Shown here in pieces: positions 53,722-61,664 of a stretch of 64,000 bases of DNA. The notes below the pieces were generated by a model. It was not told the origin of the DNA. It did no database searches and worked only from the letters and a program-made list of their open reading frames with translations. Origin of the DNA: JANQOH01 sp965214495 (lineage in GTDB: Bacteria; Pseudomonadota; Alphaproteobacteria; UBA7887); contig OZ243958.1 in the NCBI GenBank assembly GCA_965214495.1, positions 310,001 through 374,000 of the forward strand, in the 5' to 3' direction. Numbering within the stretch: position 1 is the stretch's first letter; each line of letters begins with the position of its first letter. The position numbers and the translations under genes were made by a program.

Positions 53722-54585
53722 ATGCGTTCAATAGACCCGACCCTGCGCCGCCGGACAACCGCCGGTCTCGTTCTTGTCGCCATCGGGGCCATACTGGCCG
53801 CGGCTCCGGCGACGGCGCTGATGGAAGACCTGACGCCCGGCGAGCAGGGGCGCGTCGCGCAAGTGATCGACGGAGACACCGTCGTGCTGGACACCGGGCT
53901 GGCGGTCCGGCTGGTCGGTTTGCAGGCTCCGAAACTGGCCCTCGGCCGACGCGATTTCGTCGAATGGCCGCTGGCCGAACAGGCACGCGCGGTGCTGGCA
54001 GGTCTCGTCGCGAATCGGGACGTCGGGCTGCGCTATGGCGGCGCGCGGCGCGACCGGCACGGCCGCGCCCTGGCCCACCTGTTCCGCGACGACGGCTTGT
54101 GGGTGCAACGCGCCATGCTCGAAGCCGGCATGGCGCGGGTGTACAGTTTCGCCGACAACCGTGTCGCGATCGACGAACTGCTCGGCGCCGAACGCGCCGC
54201 GCGGGCGGTCGGGCGGGGGCTCTGGGGGCACCCGCATTACCGTGTCCGTACCGCCGCAGCGCTCGAAGACGCGATCGACAGCTTTCATCTCGTCGAGGGC
54301 GTGGTGGAATCGGCGTCGGTGGTGCGTGGGCGGATTTACGTGAATTTCGGTGCGGACTGGCGAACCGATTTCACGATCACCGTGGCGCCGCGCGACCGTC
54401 GGAAGTTCGAGGCGGCATGGGCCGACGCCGGCTTCGCATCGGTCGCAGCGCTCGCCGGTCTCCGGGTCCGCGTGCGCGGCTGGATCGGGCGCTATAACGG
54501 CCCCCAGATCGTCGCCGACCATCCGGAGCAGATCGAACTGCTCGACATGTCGCAGGCGACAGGGCCGACGGAGAGGAAACCGTGA
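53722..54585 (+). CDS. exported thermonuclease-like protein
   Basis: The 287-residue protein has an N-terminal signal peptide or anchor (RRRTTAGLVLVAIGAILAAAPATA) followed by an SNase-like OB-fold: VIDGDTVVLDTGLAVRLVGLQAPKLA and the RDRHGRALAHLF stretch with active-site arginines. A second OB-like segment (residues ~190-275, RIYVNFGADWRTDFTITV) is typical of the longer alphaproteobacterial members. It should cleave nucleic acid in the periplasm. The ATG at 53722 gives the best signal peptide. The stop overlaps the next GTG start (GTGA). Confidence 0.88.
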   Translation: MRSIDPTLRRRTTAGLVLVAIGAILAAAPATALMEDLTPGEQGRVAQVIDGDTVVLDTGLAVRLVGLQAPKLALGRRDFVEWPLAEQARAVLAGLVANRDVGLRYGGARRDRHGRALAHLFRDDGLWVQRAMLEAGMARVYSFADNRVAIDELLGAERAARAVGRGLWGHPHYRVRTAAALEDAIDSFHLVEGVVESASVVRGRIYVNFGADWRTDFTITVAPRDRRKFEAAWADAGFASVAALAGLRVRVRGWIGRYNGPQIVADHPEQIELLDMSQATGPTERKP

Positions 54586-55442
54586 TCTATCGCGATCTTG
54601 CGACGGTCGAGGATATCGACCGCGAATACAACCTGGTTCAGGCGGTCCCCGATGCGGTGGCGATCGCCGAATCGTGGGCGGTGCGGAGCGCGGCCGCTCG
54701 GGATTCGCTCGACGCCGCGCTCGGAGTCCGCTTCGGCCCGACCCGCGACGAGTTCCTCGACATCTTCGCTCCCCCCGGACCGGGGCCGTCGCCGGTGCAC
54801 GTGTTCGTTCACGGCGGCTACTGGCGCCGGTTCACCGCGCGCGACTTCAGTTTCGTCGCCCCCTCGCTGGTCGCCGCCGGCGCCGTCGTGGTGGTGACGA
54901 ACTATGCGCTCTGTCCGGCCGTTTCGGTCGCCGAGATCGTCCGCCAGAGCCGGGCGGCCCTGGCCTGGGTCCACGACCGTATCGCCGACTACGGCGGCGA
55001 CCCGGCGCGCATCTCCATCTCCGGCCATTCCGCGGGAGGCCATCTGACCGGCATGATGCTGGCGACCGACTGGCCGCTCATCTACGACCGGCCCGCCGAC
55101 CTCGTCAAAGCGGCGGTGCCGATCAGCGGCATATTCGACCTGACACCGATCCCCTACACCTTCGTTCAGCCTTGGGTGCAACTCGGCTGGGACGAGGTGC
55201 GCGCGCTCAGCCCGATGACGCGGATGCCGCGAACCGACGCGCCGGTCACGGTCGCTGTGGGGTCGCGCGAGACCGGCGAGTTCCGGCGTCAGAGCGAGGC
55301 GTATAGCGCAGCGCTCGCCGATGCGGGGCACAGGGCGGCGTATCTGGAGATCGAATCGCGCCACCATTTCGATATCCTCGACGATCTCGCGGATCCCGAC
55401 GGCGCCCTGTTCGCGGCAGTGATGAAGACGATCGACACTTGA
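54582..55442 (+). CDS. alpha/beta hydrolase, arylformamidase (KynB-like) type
   Basis: The 286-residue esterase-lipase-fold protein has the oxyanion motif VFVHGGYWRRF, the nucleophile elbow SGHSAGGHL and the terminal histidine in SRHHFDIL. YNLVQAVPD and HGGYW are typical of bacterial arylformamidases related to kynurenine formamidase. The rest of the tryptophan-kynurenine pathway is not nearby, so the substrate is uncertain. It is coupled to the nuclease gene by GTGA. Confidence 0.85.
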   Translation: MIYRDLATVEDIDREYNLVQAVPDAVAIAESWAVRSAAARDSLDAALGVRFGPTRDEFLDIFAPPGPGPSPVHVFVHGGYWRRFTARDFSFVAPSLVAAGAVVVVTNYALCPAVSVAEIVRQSRAALAWVHDRIADYGGDPARISISGHSAGGHLTGMMLATDWPLIYDRPADLVKAAVPISGIFDLTPIPYTFVQPWVQLGWDEVRALSPMTRMPRTDAPVTVAVGSRETGEFRRQSEAYSAALADAGHRAAYLEIESRHHFDILDDLADPDGALFAAVMKTIDT

Positions 55443-55592
55443 GGCGCAGGCATTCGCGCGATCGAAACCCGATCGTTCGGTGTCCTGCCGTTTCACGGCG
55501 TTCGAACCTCCGCCCCCTACGCTCGGCTCACCCTGGCTTCAGGCCGTATTTCCTCAAGGCCGAATCCCGGCTTTCGCAGGCCGCGCCGAGCT

Positions 55593-56537
55593 TTACGAAG
55601 TCGGCGCCTGCGCGAGCGTCATCGCGTTGTGCCGCATCATGTCGAGGTAGGTCGGCGCCGGACCGTCCGGGCCGGACAGCGCGCCGGGATAGAGCGTGCC
55701 GCCGATGGCGGCTCCTGTCTCGTCGGCGATGCGTTCCAGGAGACGAGGGTCCGCGAGATTCTCGATGAAGACGGCACGAATGCCCCGATCGCGTATCTGT
55801 TGGACAAGACGGACGACATCCTGCGCGGACGCCTCCGACTCGGTGCCGAGCCCTTGCGGCGCGATGAAGGTCAGCCCGTAATCGCGGGCGAAATACTGGA
55901 ACGCGTCGTGGGAGGTGACGACCGTCCGTCTGCCCGCGGGAAGCCCGGCAACGATCTTGCGGATCTCCGAGTCGAGGGCCTCGAGATCGTCCACATAGGC
56001 CGCGCGATTCCGATAGAACGCGCCGGCATTCTCCGGATCAGCCTCGGCCAGCGCCTCAGCAATGTTCTCCACGTATATCATGGCATTGCGGAGGCTCTGC
56101 CAGGCATGCGGGTCCGATGCGCCATGGTCGTGGGCCTCGTGAACGTCGTCCTCGGCATGTTTGCCGTCCGCGCCGTGCTCACCCGCGATCGGCTCGATGC
56201 CGTCGGTTGCCACTACCCGGACACCGCGGAAGTCCGAAGCGTCGATCAGCCGGTCCAGCCAGCCTTCGAATTGCAGCCCGTTGACGACAAGGATTTGCGC
56301 TTCACTGACGGCCCGGGCATCCGCAGGGGTCGGCTGGTAAACATGGGTGTCGCCGTCGGGACCGACGAGCGTCGTGACATCGACATGCTCGCCTCCGACG
56401 CGCTTTACCATGTCGCCGAGGATCGAAAAGGTGGCGACCACCGGGATCGGTCTGTGGGGCTGTGCGGCGGCCGGGGCGGCGAGCGACATGACGAGGATGG
56501 CGGTGACGGAGTTCGGAAAGGCCCTGCGGGTGGGCAT
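55593..56537 (-). CDS. znuA: zinc/metal ABC transporter substrate-binding protein
   Basis: The 314-residue ZnuA-like protein has a signal peptide (MPTRRAFPNSVTAILVMSLAAPAAAQ), the metal-binding start VVATFSILGDMVKRVGG, and a histidine-rich loop near residues 130-150 (HAEDDVHEAHDHGASDPHAW) characteristic of zinc importers. The C-terminal domain has SHDAFQYFARDYGL and FIENLADPRL. It binds zinc in the periplasm for ZnuB and ZnuC. It is the last gene of the znuC-znuB-znuA set, 12 bp after znuB. Confidence 0.94.
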   Translation of the reverse strand: MPTRRAFPNSVTAILVMSLAAPAAAQPHRPIPVVATFSILGDMVKRVGGEHVDVTTLVGPDGDTHVYQPTPADARAVSEAQILVVNGLQFEGWLDRLIDASDFRGVRVVATDGIEPIAGEHGADGKHAEDDVHEAHDHGASDPHAWQSLRNAMIYVENIAEALAEADPENAGAFYRNRAAYVDDLEALDSEIRKIVAGLPAGRRTVVTSHDAFQYFARDYGLTFIAPQGLGTESEASAQDVVRLVQQIRDRGIRAVFIENLADPRLLERIADETGAAIGGTLYPGALSGPDGPAPTYLDMMRHNAMTLAQAPTS

Positions 56538-56549
56538 GGAAACGCTCCT

Positions 56550-57416
56550 TCAGGCTTCGAGGTAACGGCCCCAGAGGGCCCGCGCAGCAAGACCGCCGAC
56601 CGGGCCGAGGATCAGAGAGAACCCGTAGGCGAGACCGGCGACAAGGATGATCGCCGGACCGGATGGCAGGCCGAAATGGTAGGAGAGGAGAAGACCGCTC
56701 ACGCTTGAGAGCATCGCGACAGCGGTCGCGACCGCGATCAGCGCGCCGATGCTCACTGTCCAGAACCGTGCCGCGGCGGCGGGGAGAATCATGATGCCGA
56801 CCGCCATCAGCGTGCCGAGCGCCTGGAATCCGCCCACAAGGTTGAGTACGACGAGGACGAGAAGAGTAAAATGCGCCACGGCGCTGAGCCCGCTGACCGA
56901 GCGCAGGAACTGCGGGTCCGCGCATTCGAGCACGAACGGCCGGAACAGCGCCGCGAGCGTGAACACCGAAAGGCTCGCGATGGCGCCGAGCAGGATCAAG
57001 GCAGCGTTGTCGAGCGCCAACACGGTGCCGAACAGCACATGCATCAGGTCCACATTGCTGCCTCGGGTGGACACGATCAGCACGCCGGCCGCCAACGAGA
57101 TCAGGTAGAAGGCCGCGAGGCTCGCGTCCTCGCGCAGCGCCGTGGCTCGGGTTACGAAGCCCGCGAGAAGCGCCACGGCCATGCCCGCGATCAACCCGCC
57201 CACGGTCATCGCCCCGAGCGAGAGGCCCGCGACGAGATAGCCGACGGCCGCACCCGGCAGGATCGCATGGGCCATCGCATCTCCGGTCAGACTCATGCGG
57301 CGCAGCATCAGGAACACCCCGACGGGCGTCGCGCCCAGGGAAATTGCCAGGCAGCCCATGAGCGCGCGCCGCATGAAGCCGAAATCGGCGAAGGGCTGGA
57401 CAAGCGCCTCCCACAT
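56550..57416 (-). CDS. znuB: zinc/metal ABC transporter permease
   Basis: The 288-residue permease of the ZnuB/MntB family has about eight membrane segments. Conserved stretches are FMRRALMGCLAISLGATPVGVFLMLRRMSLTGDAMAHAILPG near the N-terminus, with the GDA-H-x(3-4)-PG pattern. Its ATG overlaps the znuC stop by one base (TGATG). Zinc specificity is inferred from the histidine-rich ZnuA and the Zur neighbour. Confidence 0.94.
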   Translation of the reverse strand: MWEALVQPFADFGFMRRALMGCLAISLGATPVGVFLMLRRMSLTGDAMAHAILPGAAVGYLVAGLSLGAMTVGGLIAGMAVALLAGFVTRATALREDASLAAFYLISLAAGVLIVSTRGSNVDLMHVLFGTVLALDNAALILLGAIASLSVFTLAALFRPFVLECADPQFLRSVSGLSAVAHFTLLVLVVLNLVGGFQALGTLMAVGIMILPAAAARFWTVSIGALIAVATAVAMLSSVSGLLLSYHFGLPSGPAIILVAGLAYGFSLILGPVGGLAARALWGRYLEA

Positions 57417-58159
57417 CACGTTGCGCTCCGCCCGCAACTGTGCGGGGGGCCGGCGCAGGCCTCGCACATCTGGCGCGCGCGGAACTGGTTCTCGGCCGTC
57501 AGCACCTGCGCCGTGGGTCCGTGGGCGACGAGTTCGCGGGCAAGCATCAGCGTGCGAGGGAAGTGAGCCCGCACCGTGTCGAAATCGTGCAGAACGGCGA
57601 GCACCGTGCGACCTTTGCCGTGCCAGCGCCGCACCACGCCGATCAGGTCGGCCATGGTTCTCGCGTCAACCGCGGTGAAGGGTTCATCCAGCAGGACGAG
57701 CCGCGCGTCCTGCAGCAGAAGCCGCGCGAAGAGCGCACGCTGTATCTGGCCGCCCGACAGCGACCCGATCGGACGTTTCTCGAACCCTTCGAGCCCGACA
57801 GCGGCGATCGCTTCGGCAACGCGTGTGCGGTGAACGGCCCGCAAGCCGGCGAAGCCGCCGATTTCTCGCCAGAGTCCCATGCCCACGAGGTCGGCGACTG
57901 CGATCGGGAAAGACCGGTCCACGTCCGATTGCTGCGGCAGGTAAGCGATCTCGCTCCGCGTGAGCCCGCCGAAGGCGATCCGGCCTTGGAGCGGGCGGAG
58001 CGTGCCGATCACCCCTTTCATCATCGTGGATTTGCCGGCCCCGTTGGGTCCGACGATGGCGGTCAGGCTGCCCTCGGCGATCTTGCCGCAGAGACTATGC
58101 ACGGCCGGATGCCGGTCATAGCCAAGGGTCAGGTCCTGAAACTCGAGAGCGTAGCTCAT
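57416..58159 (-). CDS. znuC: zinc/metal ABC transporter ATP-binding protein
   Basis: The 247-residue ATPase has Walker A GPNGAGKSTMMKG, signature LSGGQIQRALFARLLL, Walker B LVLLDEPFTAVDART and the switch histidine in LHDFDTV. CEACAGPPHSCG near the C-terminus is a cysteine-containing tail that could bind metal. Its start overlaps the stop of a small membrane ORF by ATGA, and its stop overlaps znuB. Confidence 0.94.
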   Translation of the reverse strand: MSYALEFQDLTLGYDRHPAVHSLCGKIAEGSLTAIVGPNGAGKSTMMKGVIGTLRPLQGRIAFGGLTRSEIAYLPQQSDVDRSFPIAVADLVGMGLWREIGGFAGLRAVHRTRVAEAIAAVGLEGFEKRPIGSLSGGQIQRALFARLLLQDARLVLLDEPFTAVDARTMADLIGVVRRWHGKGRTVLAVLHDFDTVRAHFPRTLMLARELVAHGPTAQVLTAENQFRARQMCEACAGPPHSCGRSAT

Positions 58160-58290
58160 GGCCCCCCCGGCGTGGACGTCGCCCAGAAGAACGCGCCCCA
58201 GAGCGCAGCAACGATCAGGGCCGCGCCGAGCAGCCGGGGCCCGGCGCCGAGCGCCAGCAGCCGGAGTGAAGGGGCGTGCCGCCTCCTCAT
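58156..58290 (-). CDS. small predicted membrane protein coupled to znuC
   Basis: A 44-residue frame with one hydrophobic helix (PRLLGAALIVAALWGAFFWAT) after an arginine-rich N-terminus. It starts at MRRRHAPS; a longer in-frame start exists at 58353. The stop codon overlaps the znuC start (ATGA), which supports translation. I do not recognise a family. A role in metal uptake is inferred from position alone. Alternatively this is a chance GC-rich frame. Confidence 0.45.
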   Translation of the reverse strand: MRRRHAPSLRLLALGAGPRLLGAALIVAALWGAFFWATSTPGGP

Positions 58291-58386
58291 GCCGGCGGTC
58301 CCTGCCGAGCGGTGGCGCTCACGCCCGGCCGCCGCGACCGTCCGTCCGAACATCGGCTTTCCATGGGTTGAGAGCCTCGTTCCCGC

Positions 58387-58893
58387 CTACGCCGCCCCGG
58401 CTTCTGCGCACCGCGCACACATGCCCTCGACCTCGACGGTGCGACGTGTCGCGACAAACCCGAGGACGGCGGCATCCTCGGCAAGCAGTCCTCCGATCCG
58501 CGGATCCTCAAGCTCGACCGATGTCCGGCAGCCGCTGCAAATGAAGAAAAGGCAATCGTGGTCACGCTCGGGATGGACGCACGGGACATAGGCGTTCAGG
58601 CTTTCGATCCTGGAAACGAGACCCTGCGCCATCAGGAAGTGAAGTGTCCGGTACACCGTCGGCGGTCCGACCGGACGCGAATCCCTGAGCTTGACGGCTT
58701 CGATCAACCGGTAGGCGCTCGTCGGCCCGCCGCTGGCCCACAGCAGCTCCAGCACACGCCTCCGCAACTCCGTCATTTGCAGGCCGCGTCGCTCGCAAAT
58801 CGATACCGCCAGCGCGACCCGCTCGCGCGCCGAGTGTCCCCCGCGGCAATCCGGATCGCTACAGGGCCGGGGTCGGGGCGACGGTTTCGTCAT
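58387..58893 (-). CDS. zur: Fur-family zinc uptake regulator
   Basis: The 168-residue regulator has the winged-helix region with LTELRRRVLELLW and GPPTVYRTLHFLMAQGLV (DNA recognition), and dimerization residues with HPERDHDCLFFICSGC. Structural zinc ligands are likely the cysteines of ICSGC and CARC at the C-terminus. An N-terminal CSDPDCRGGH adds two cysteines, a feature of some Zur-type proteins. The start at 58893 (MTKPSPRPRP) is used rather than the open frame up to 58980. A palindrome lies 32-45 bp upstream. Confidence 0.9.
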   Translation of the reverse strand: MTKPSPRPRPCSDPDCRGGHSARERVALAVSICERRGLQMTELRRRVLELLWASGGPTSAYRLIEAVKLRDSRPVGPPTVYRTLHFLMAQGLVSRIESLNAYVPCVHPERDHDCLFFICSGCRTSVELEDPRIGGLLAEDAAVLGFVATRRTVEVEGMCARCAEAGAA

Positions 58894-58924
58894 CTCCTGG
58901 TCCCACCTTGTCAGGCATGAATCG

Positions 58925-58938
58925 AATGTTATAACATT
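58925..58938. promoter_or_regulatory. Zur-type palindromic operator between zur and folE
   Basis: AATGTTATAACATT is a perfect 14-bp palindrome centred in the 107-bp gap between zur (minus) and folE (plus). Its GTTATAAC core is the pattern of Fur-family zinc operators. It lies 32-45 bp before zur and ends 62 bp before the folE ATG, so it could repress zur-znu and folE together when zinc is plentiful. Confidence 0.75.
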
Positions 58939-59000
58939 GCATCTTGCATCACAAGAGGCTCGCCGCCGGGGGCGAGCCAATATCCATGAAAGGCTGGGAT

Positions 59001-59654
59001 ATGGCCGCCGCAGTTCTCGAGGATCGGACCTCGACGCCGTCGCTCACCGACTCGGAAGCACGCCGTCGGCCGAGCCGCTCCGAGGCCGAGGTCGCCGTTC
59101 GCACGTTGATCGAGTGGGCCGGGGACGATCCCGACCGGGAGGGACTGAAGGGAACGCCCGAACGTGTCGTGCGGGCCTACGAGGAATTCTTCGCCGGATA
59201 CGCTGAAGACCCGGTTGTTTTGTTGGCCACGACGTTCGAGAAGGCTGCGGCCTGTGACGACATGATCGTCTTGCGCGACATTCGCCTCGAATCCCACTGC
59301 GAGCACCACATCGTTCCTGTCCTGGGAAAAGCGCATGTCGGGTATTTGCCGGCGGAACGGGTCGTGGGCATCTCCAAGCTCGCGCGTCTTGTCGAGGTCT
59401 TCGCGAAGCGGATGCAGATACAGGAAGTGCTGACATCGCAGATCGCGGACACGATCCAGGAGGTGCTCGAGCCACGTGGCGTCGGCGTGGTCATCGAAGC
59501 GGCGCATCAGTGCATGACCACGCGCGGTATCCGCAAGCCGGGGGTCAGTCTGGTAACCAGCCGTATGCTCGGCCGTTTCCGCGACGACCCGACGACGCGG
59601 CGAGAATTTCTGCCGATGATCGGCGCCCGGCGGAGCGCGCCGCCCGAGAGTTGA
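59001..59654 (+). CDS. folE: GTP cyclohydrolase I (zinc-dependent type IA)
   Basis: The 217-residue enzyme converts GTP to dihydroneopterin triphosphate, the first step of folate and pterin synthesis. Zinc ligands are present: C and H in ESHCEHHIVPVLGKAHVGYLP and the third cysteine in AHQCMTTRGI. GLKGTPERVVRAYEEFF, ISKLARLVEVFAKR and MQIQEVLTSQIADTI also match FolE. ATG at 59001 has AAAGG about 8 nt upstream; ATG 58986 is a possible longer start. The gene diverges from zur over a shared palindrome, which implies zinc-dependent control. Whether it is the only folE copy in the genome cannot be told from this window. Confidence 0.93.
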   Translation: MAAAVLEDRTSTPSLTDSEARRRPSRSEAEVAVRTLIEWAGDDPDREGLKGTPERVVRAYEEFFAGYAEDPVVLLATTFEKAAACDDMIVLRDIRLESHCEHHIVPVLGKAHVGYLPAERVVGISKLARLVEVFAKRMQIQEVLTSQIADTIQEVLEPRGVGVVIEAAHQCMTTRGIRKPGVSLVTSRMLGRFRDDPTTRREFLPMIGARRSAPPES

Positions 59655-59765
59655 ACACCTCGCCCCAACGGGCTTGGCGGCATTCGCCTCCGCCGGGTCT
59701 GAAGGGCCGCAAGGCGCCGGGCGCGACGCGCAAACTGACACCGGCGCAGAGGGCCGAACTCCTTT

Positions 59766-60477
59766 GTCGGGCTCCTGTTCGGAGGTTCGGGCGCCCACAG
59801 GGCCGCCCCACGGCGGGTCGATGCCGCTCGGCGCATCCGCCCCTTCGCGGCGGCCCGGAGGCGCCACTGTCCCGCCATCGTCACCAACACGACCCCGAAC
59901 GAACCGCGGACAATCCCTGTAGGGGCAACCCTTGTGGTTGCCCTCCCTTGTCGGGCTCCTGTTCGGAGGGTCGAGCGCCCACAGGGGGGCCCACAGGCGG
60001 GTCGATGCCGCTCGGCGCATCCGCCCCTTCGCGGCGGCCCGGAGGCGCCGCTGTCCCGCCATCGTCACCAACACGACCCCGAACGAACCGCGGACAATCC
60101 CTGTAGGGGCAACCCTTGTGGTTGCCCTCCCTTGTCGGGCTCCTGTTCGGAGGTTCGGGCGCCCACAGGGCCGCCCCACGGCGGGTCGATGCCGCTCGGC
60201 GCATCCGCCCCTTCGCGGCGGCCCGGAGGCGCCGCTGTCTCGCCATCGTCACCAACACGACCCCGAACGAACCGCGGACAATCCCTGTAGGGGCAACCCT
60301 TGTGGTTGCCCTCCTTTGTGGTTGCCCTCCCTTGTCGGGCTCCTGTTCGGAGGTTCGGGCGCCCACAGGGCCGCCCCTACAGGCGGGTCGATGCCGTTTG
60401 GCGCATCCGCCCCTTCGCGGCGGCCCGGAGGCGCTGCTGTCCCGCCGTCGTCACCAGCACGACCCCGAACGAACCGC
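59766..60477 (+). repeat. tandem array of about 184-bp units with an internal hairpin
   Basis: The marker GTCGGGCTCCTGTTCGG recurs at 59766, 59950, 60134 and 60334, giving units of 184, 184 and 200 bp and a partial fourth. Each unit contains TCGATGCCG(C/T)T(C/T)GGCGCATCCG, CGACCCCGAACGAACCGC and, in the first three, an 8-bp inverted repeat GGGCAACC/GGTTGCCC with loop CTTGT (59923-59943, 60107-60127, 60291-60311). Copies differ by scattered substitutions. Open frames cross it on both strands but translate to the same repeats and match no known domain, so I treat the region as noncoding. Confidence 0.9.
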
Positions 60478-60570
60478 AATAATTCTCAAACTGAGACACT
60501 ACCTGGCGGCGACGCCGGGAGCGCTGGAGCAAGGGGCGCGCAACGACTGTACCGAATGGCGATGCCCCGC

Positions 60571-61416
60571 TCATCTCCCGCAACTATTCGACCCCAGGAG
60601 GAATCTCACCCGGACGAATTTGCCACCTTCGTCGTTGACGAGAACAGGCTCGGTTTCGTTGAAATCCAGCATCGCGTCCCGCATCACAGGCCATCCGCGT
60701 CCCCGTCGTTCCATCATATTCGCGACGACCATGGCGTGCGCCATCGACTCGTTGCGAGAGCGGGGACGGCCGCCGGAGCGGACGCTTTCGACCGTCATGT
60801 GGTTGGGCAGGGTTCCGGGACTTGTCACATCGACGCGGTCGCCGAAGACTTCGAGCTGGATTGGCGAACCGGTGATCGCGTAATCGCGGTGGATGACGGC
60901 GTTCACCAGCGCCTCGCGCAGCGCGAGATCGGGAATCAGGGGTCTGTCCCGCCGGACGACGCCGGCATAGGATTCACTCCATCCGAGACTCCTGATCCAG
61001 CCGAGCGCCCGCCGCACCTGCTCGTCAAGACGGCCCTTTCCCTCGCCCACGAGGATGACGTCCGAGGCCCGGTCCCGGCTCGCATAGGCGGCGCACTGGA
61101 TGTGGAAACTGCCCGTTTGCCGGTGGCTCTGAGGTTCCTTGCCGAACACCATGAGCCCGTAAAGCGTCGGGTGGAACGATCCGTCGTCTTCGCCGATCAC
61201 CCCGGCGTTCCGCAGATCGTCTTCGGTCGCGGGCTGCGGCGCTTTCCGTGTTTCGATGTTTTGCGCGCGTTGGAAGGAACGGAAAGCGCCGAGATCGATG
61301 TCGTCCATGCCCGCCGATCGGATGATTTGCTCCTTGGTCGGAACGAAACCGCGCCTGAACTCGGTCCTCTCGTCTTCTCCCGCTTCGATGCGTTGCAATA
61401 CGTCCGGCCATTCCAT
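60571..61416 (-). CDS. HATPase_c_4 / AlbA_2-family protein lacking the AlbA core
   Basis: The 281-residue protein starts with the first strand of an AlbA_2 domain (GEDERTEF) and then jumps directly to the region that normally follows it (IDLGAFRSFQRAQ, TLYGLMVFGKEPQ). The C-terminal half has the HATPase_c_4 pattern LALREALVNAVIHRDYAITGSPIQLEVF, VTSPGTLPNHM and a recognition region RSRNESMAHAM. Full-length relatives carry 100 or more residues of AlbA fold in the gap. The frame is intact, so either the gene is a recently deleted remnant still translated, or a compact architecture. ATG 61416 follows CCGAGGCG. Confidence 0.68.
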   Translation of the reverse strand: MEWPDVLQRIEAGEDERTEFRRGFVPTKEQIIRSAGMDDIDLGAFRSFQRAQNIETRKAPQPATEDDLRNAGVIGEDDGSFHPTLYGLMVFGKEPQSHRQTGSFHIQCAAYASRDRASDVILVGEGKGRLDEQVRRALGWIRSLGWSESYAGVVRRDRPLIPDLALREALVNAVIHRDYAITGSPIQLEVFGDRVDVTSPGTLPNHMTVESVRSGGRPRSRNESMAHAMVVANMMERRGRGWPVMRDAMLDFNETEPVLVNDEGGKFVRVRFLLGSNSCGR

Positions 61417-61664
61417 CGTCACGCCTCGGAATCCGTATTTACGCCGCCGGCGGAGAAACGCTTCGTCGCCACCGTCCGCACTGCGAACAATAGCGTCCCG
61501 GACGGCCGGTTCCTCGATAGCTCCGGCGCAAGAGATCCGGCCGCGCGGGCGATTGTCGGACAATATGGATGCGATGATCGGCCTTGAACCGGCGCGTCCC
61601 GTTCGCTCCTCGAAACCTTCCGAAACGACATCGACCGAACGTCCGAATCGGGGCCGCTCCCGGC

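Noticed and set aside
59660..60570. Several open frames across the repeat array, up to 551 codons
   Set aside because: They encode only repeats of the same 184-bp unit in different frames and match no family; length comes from high GC content.
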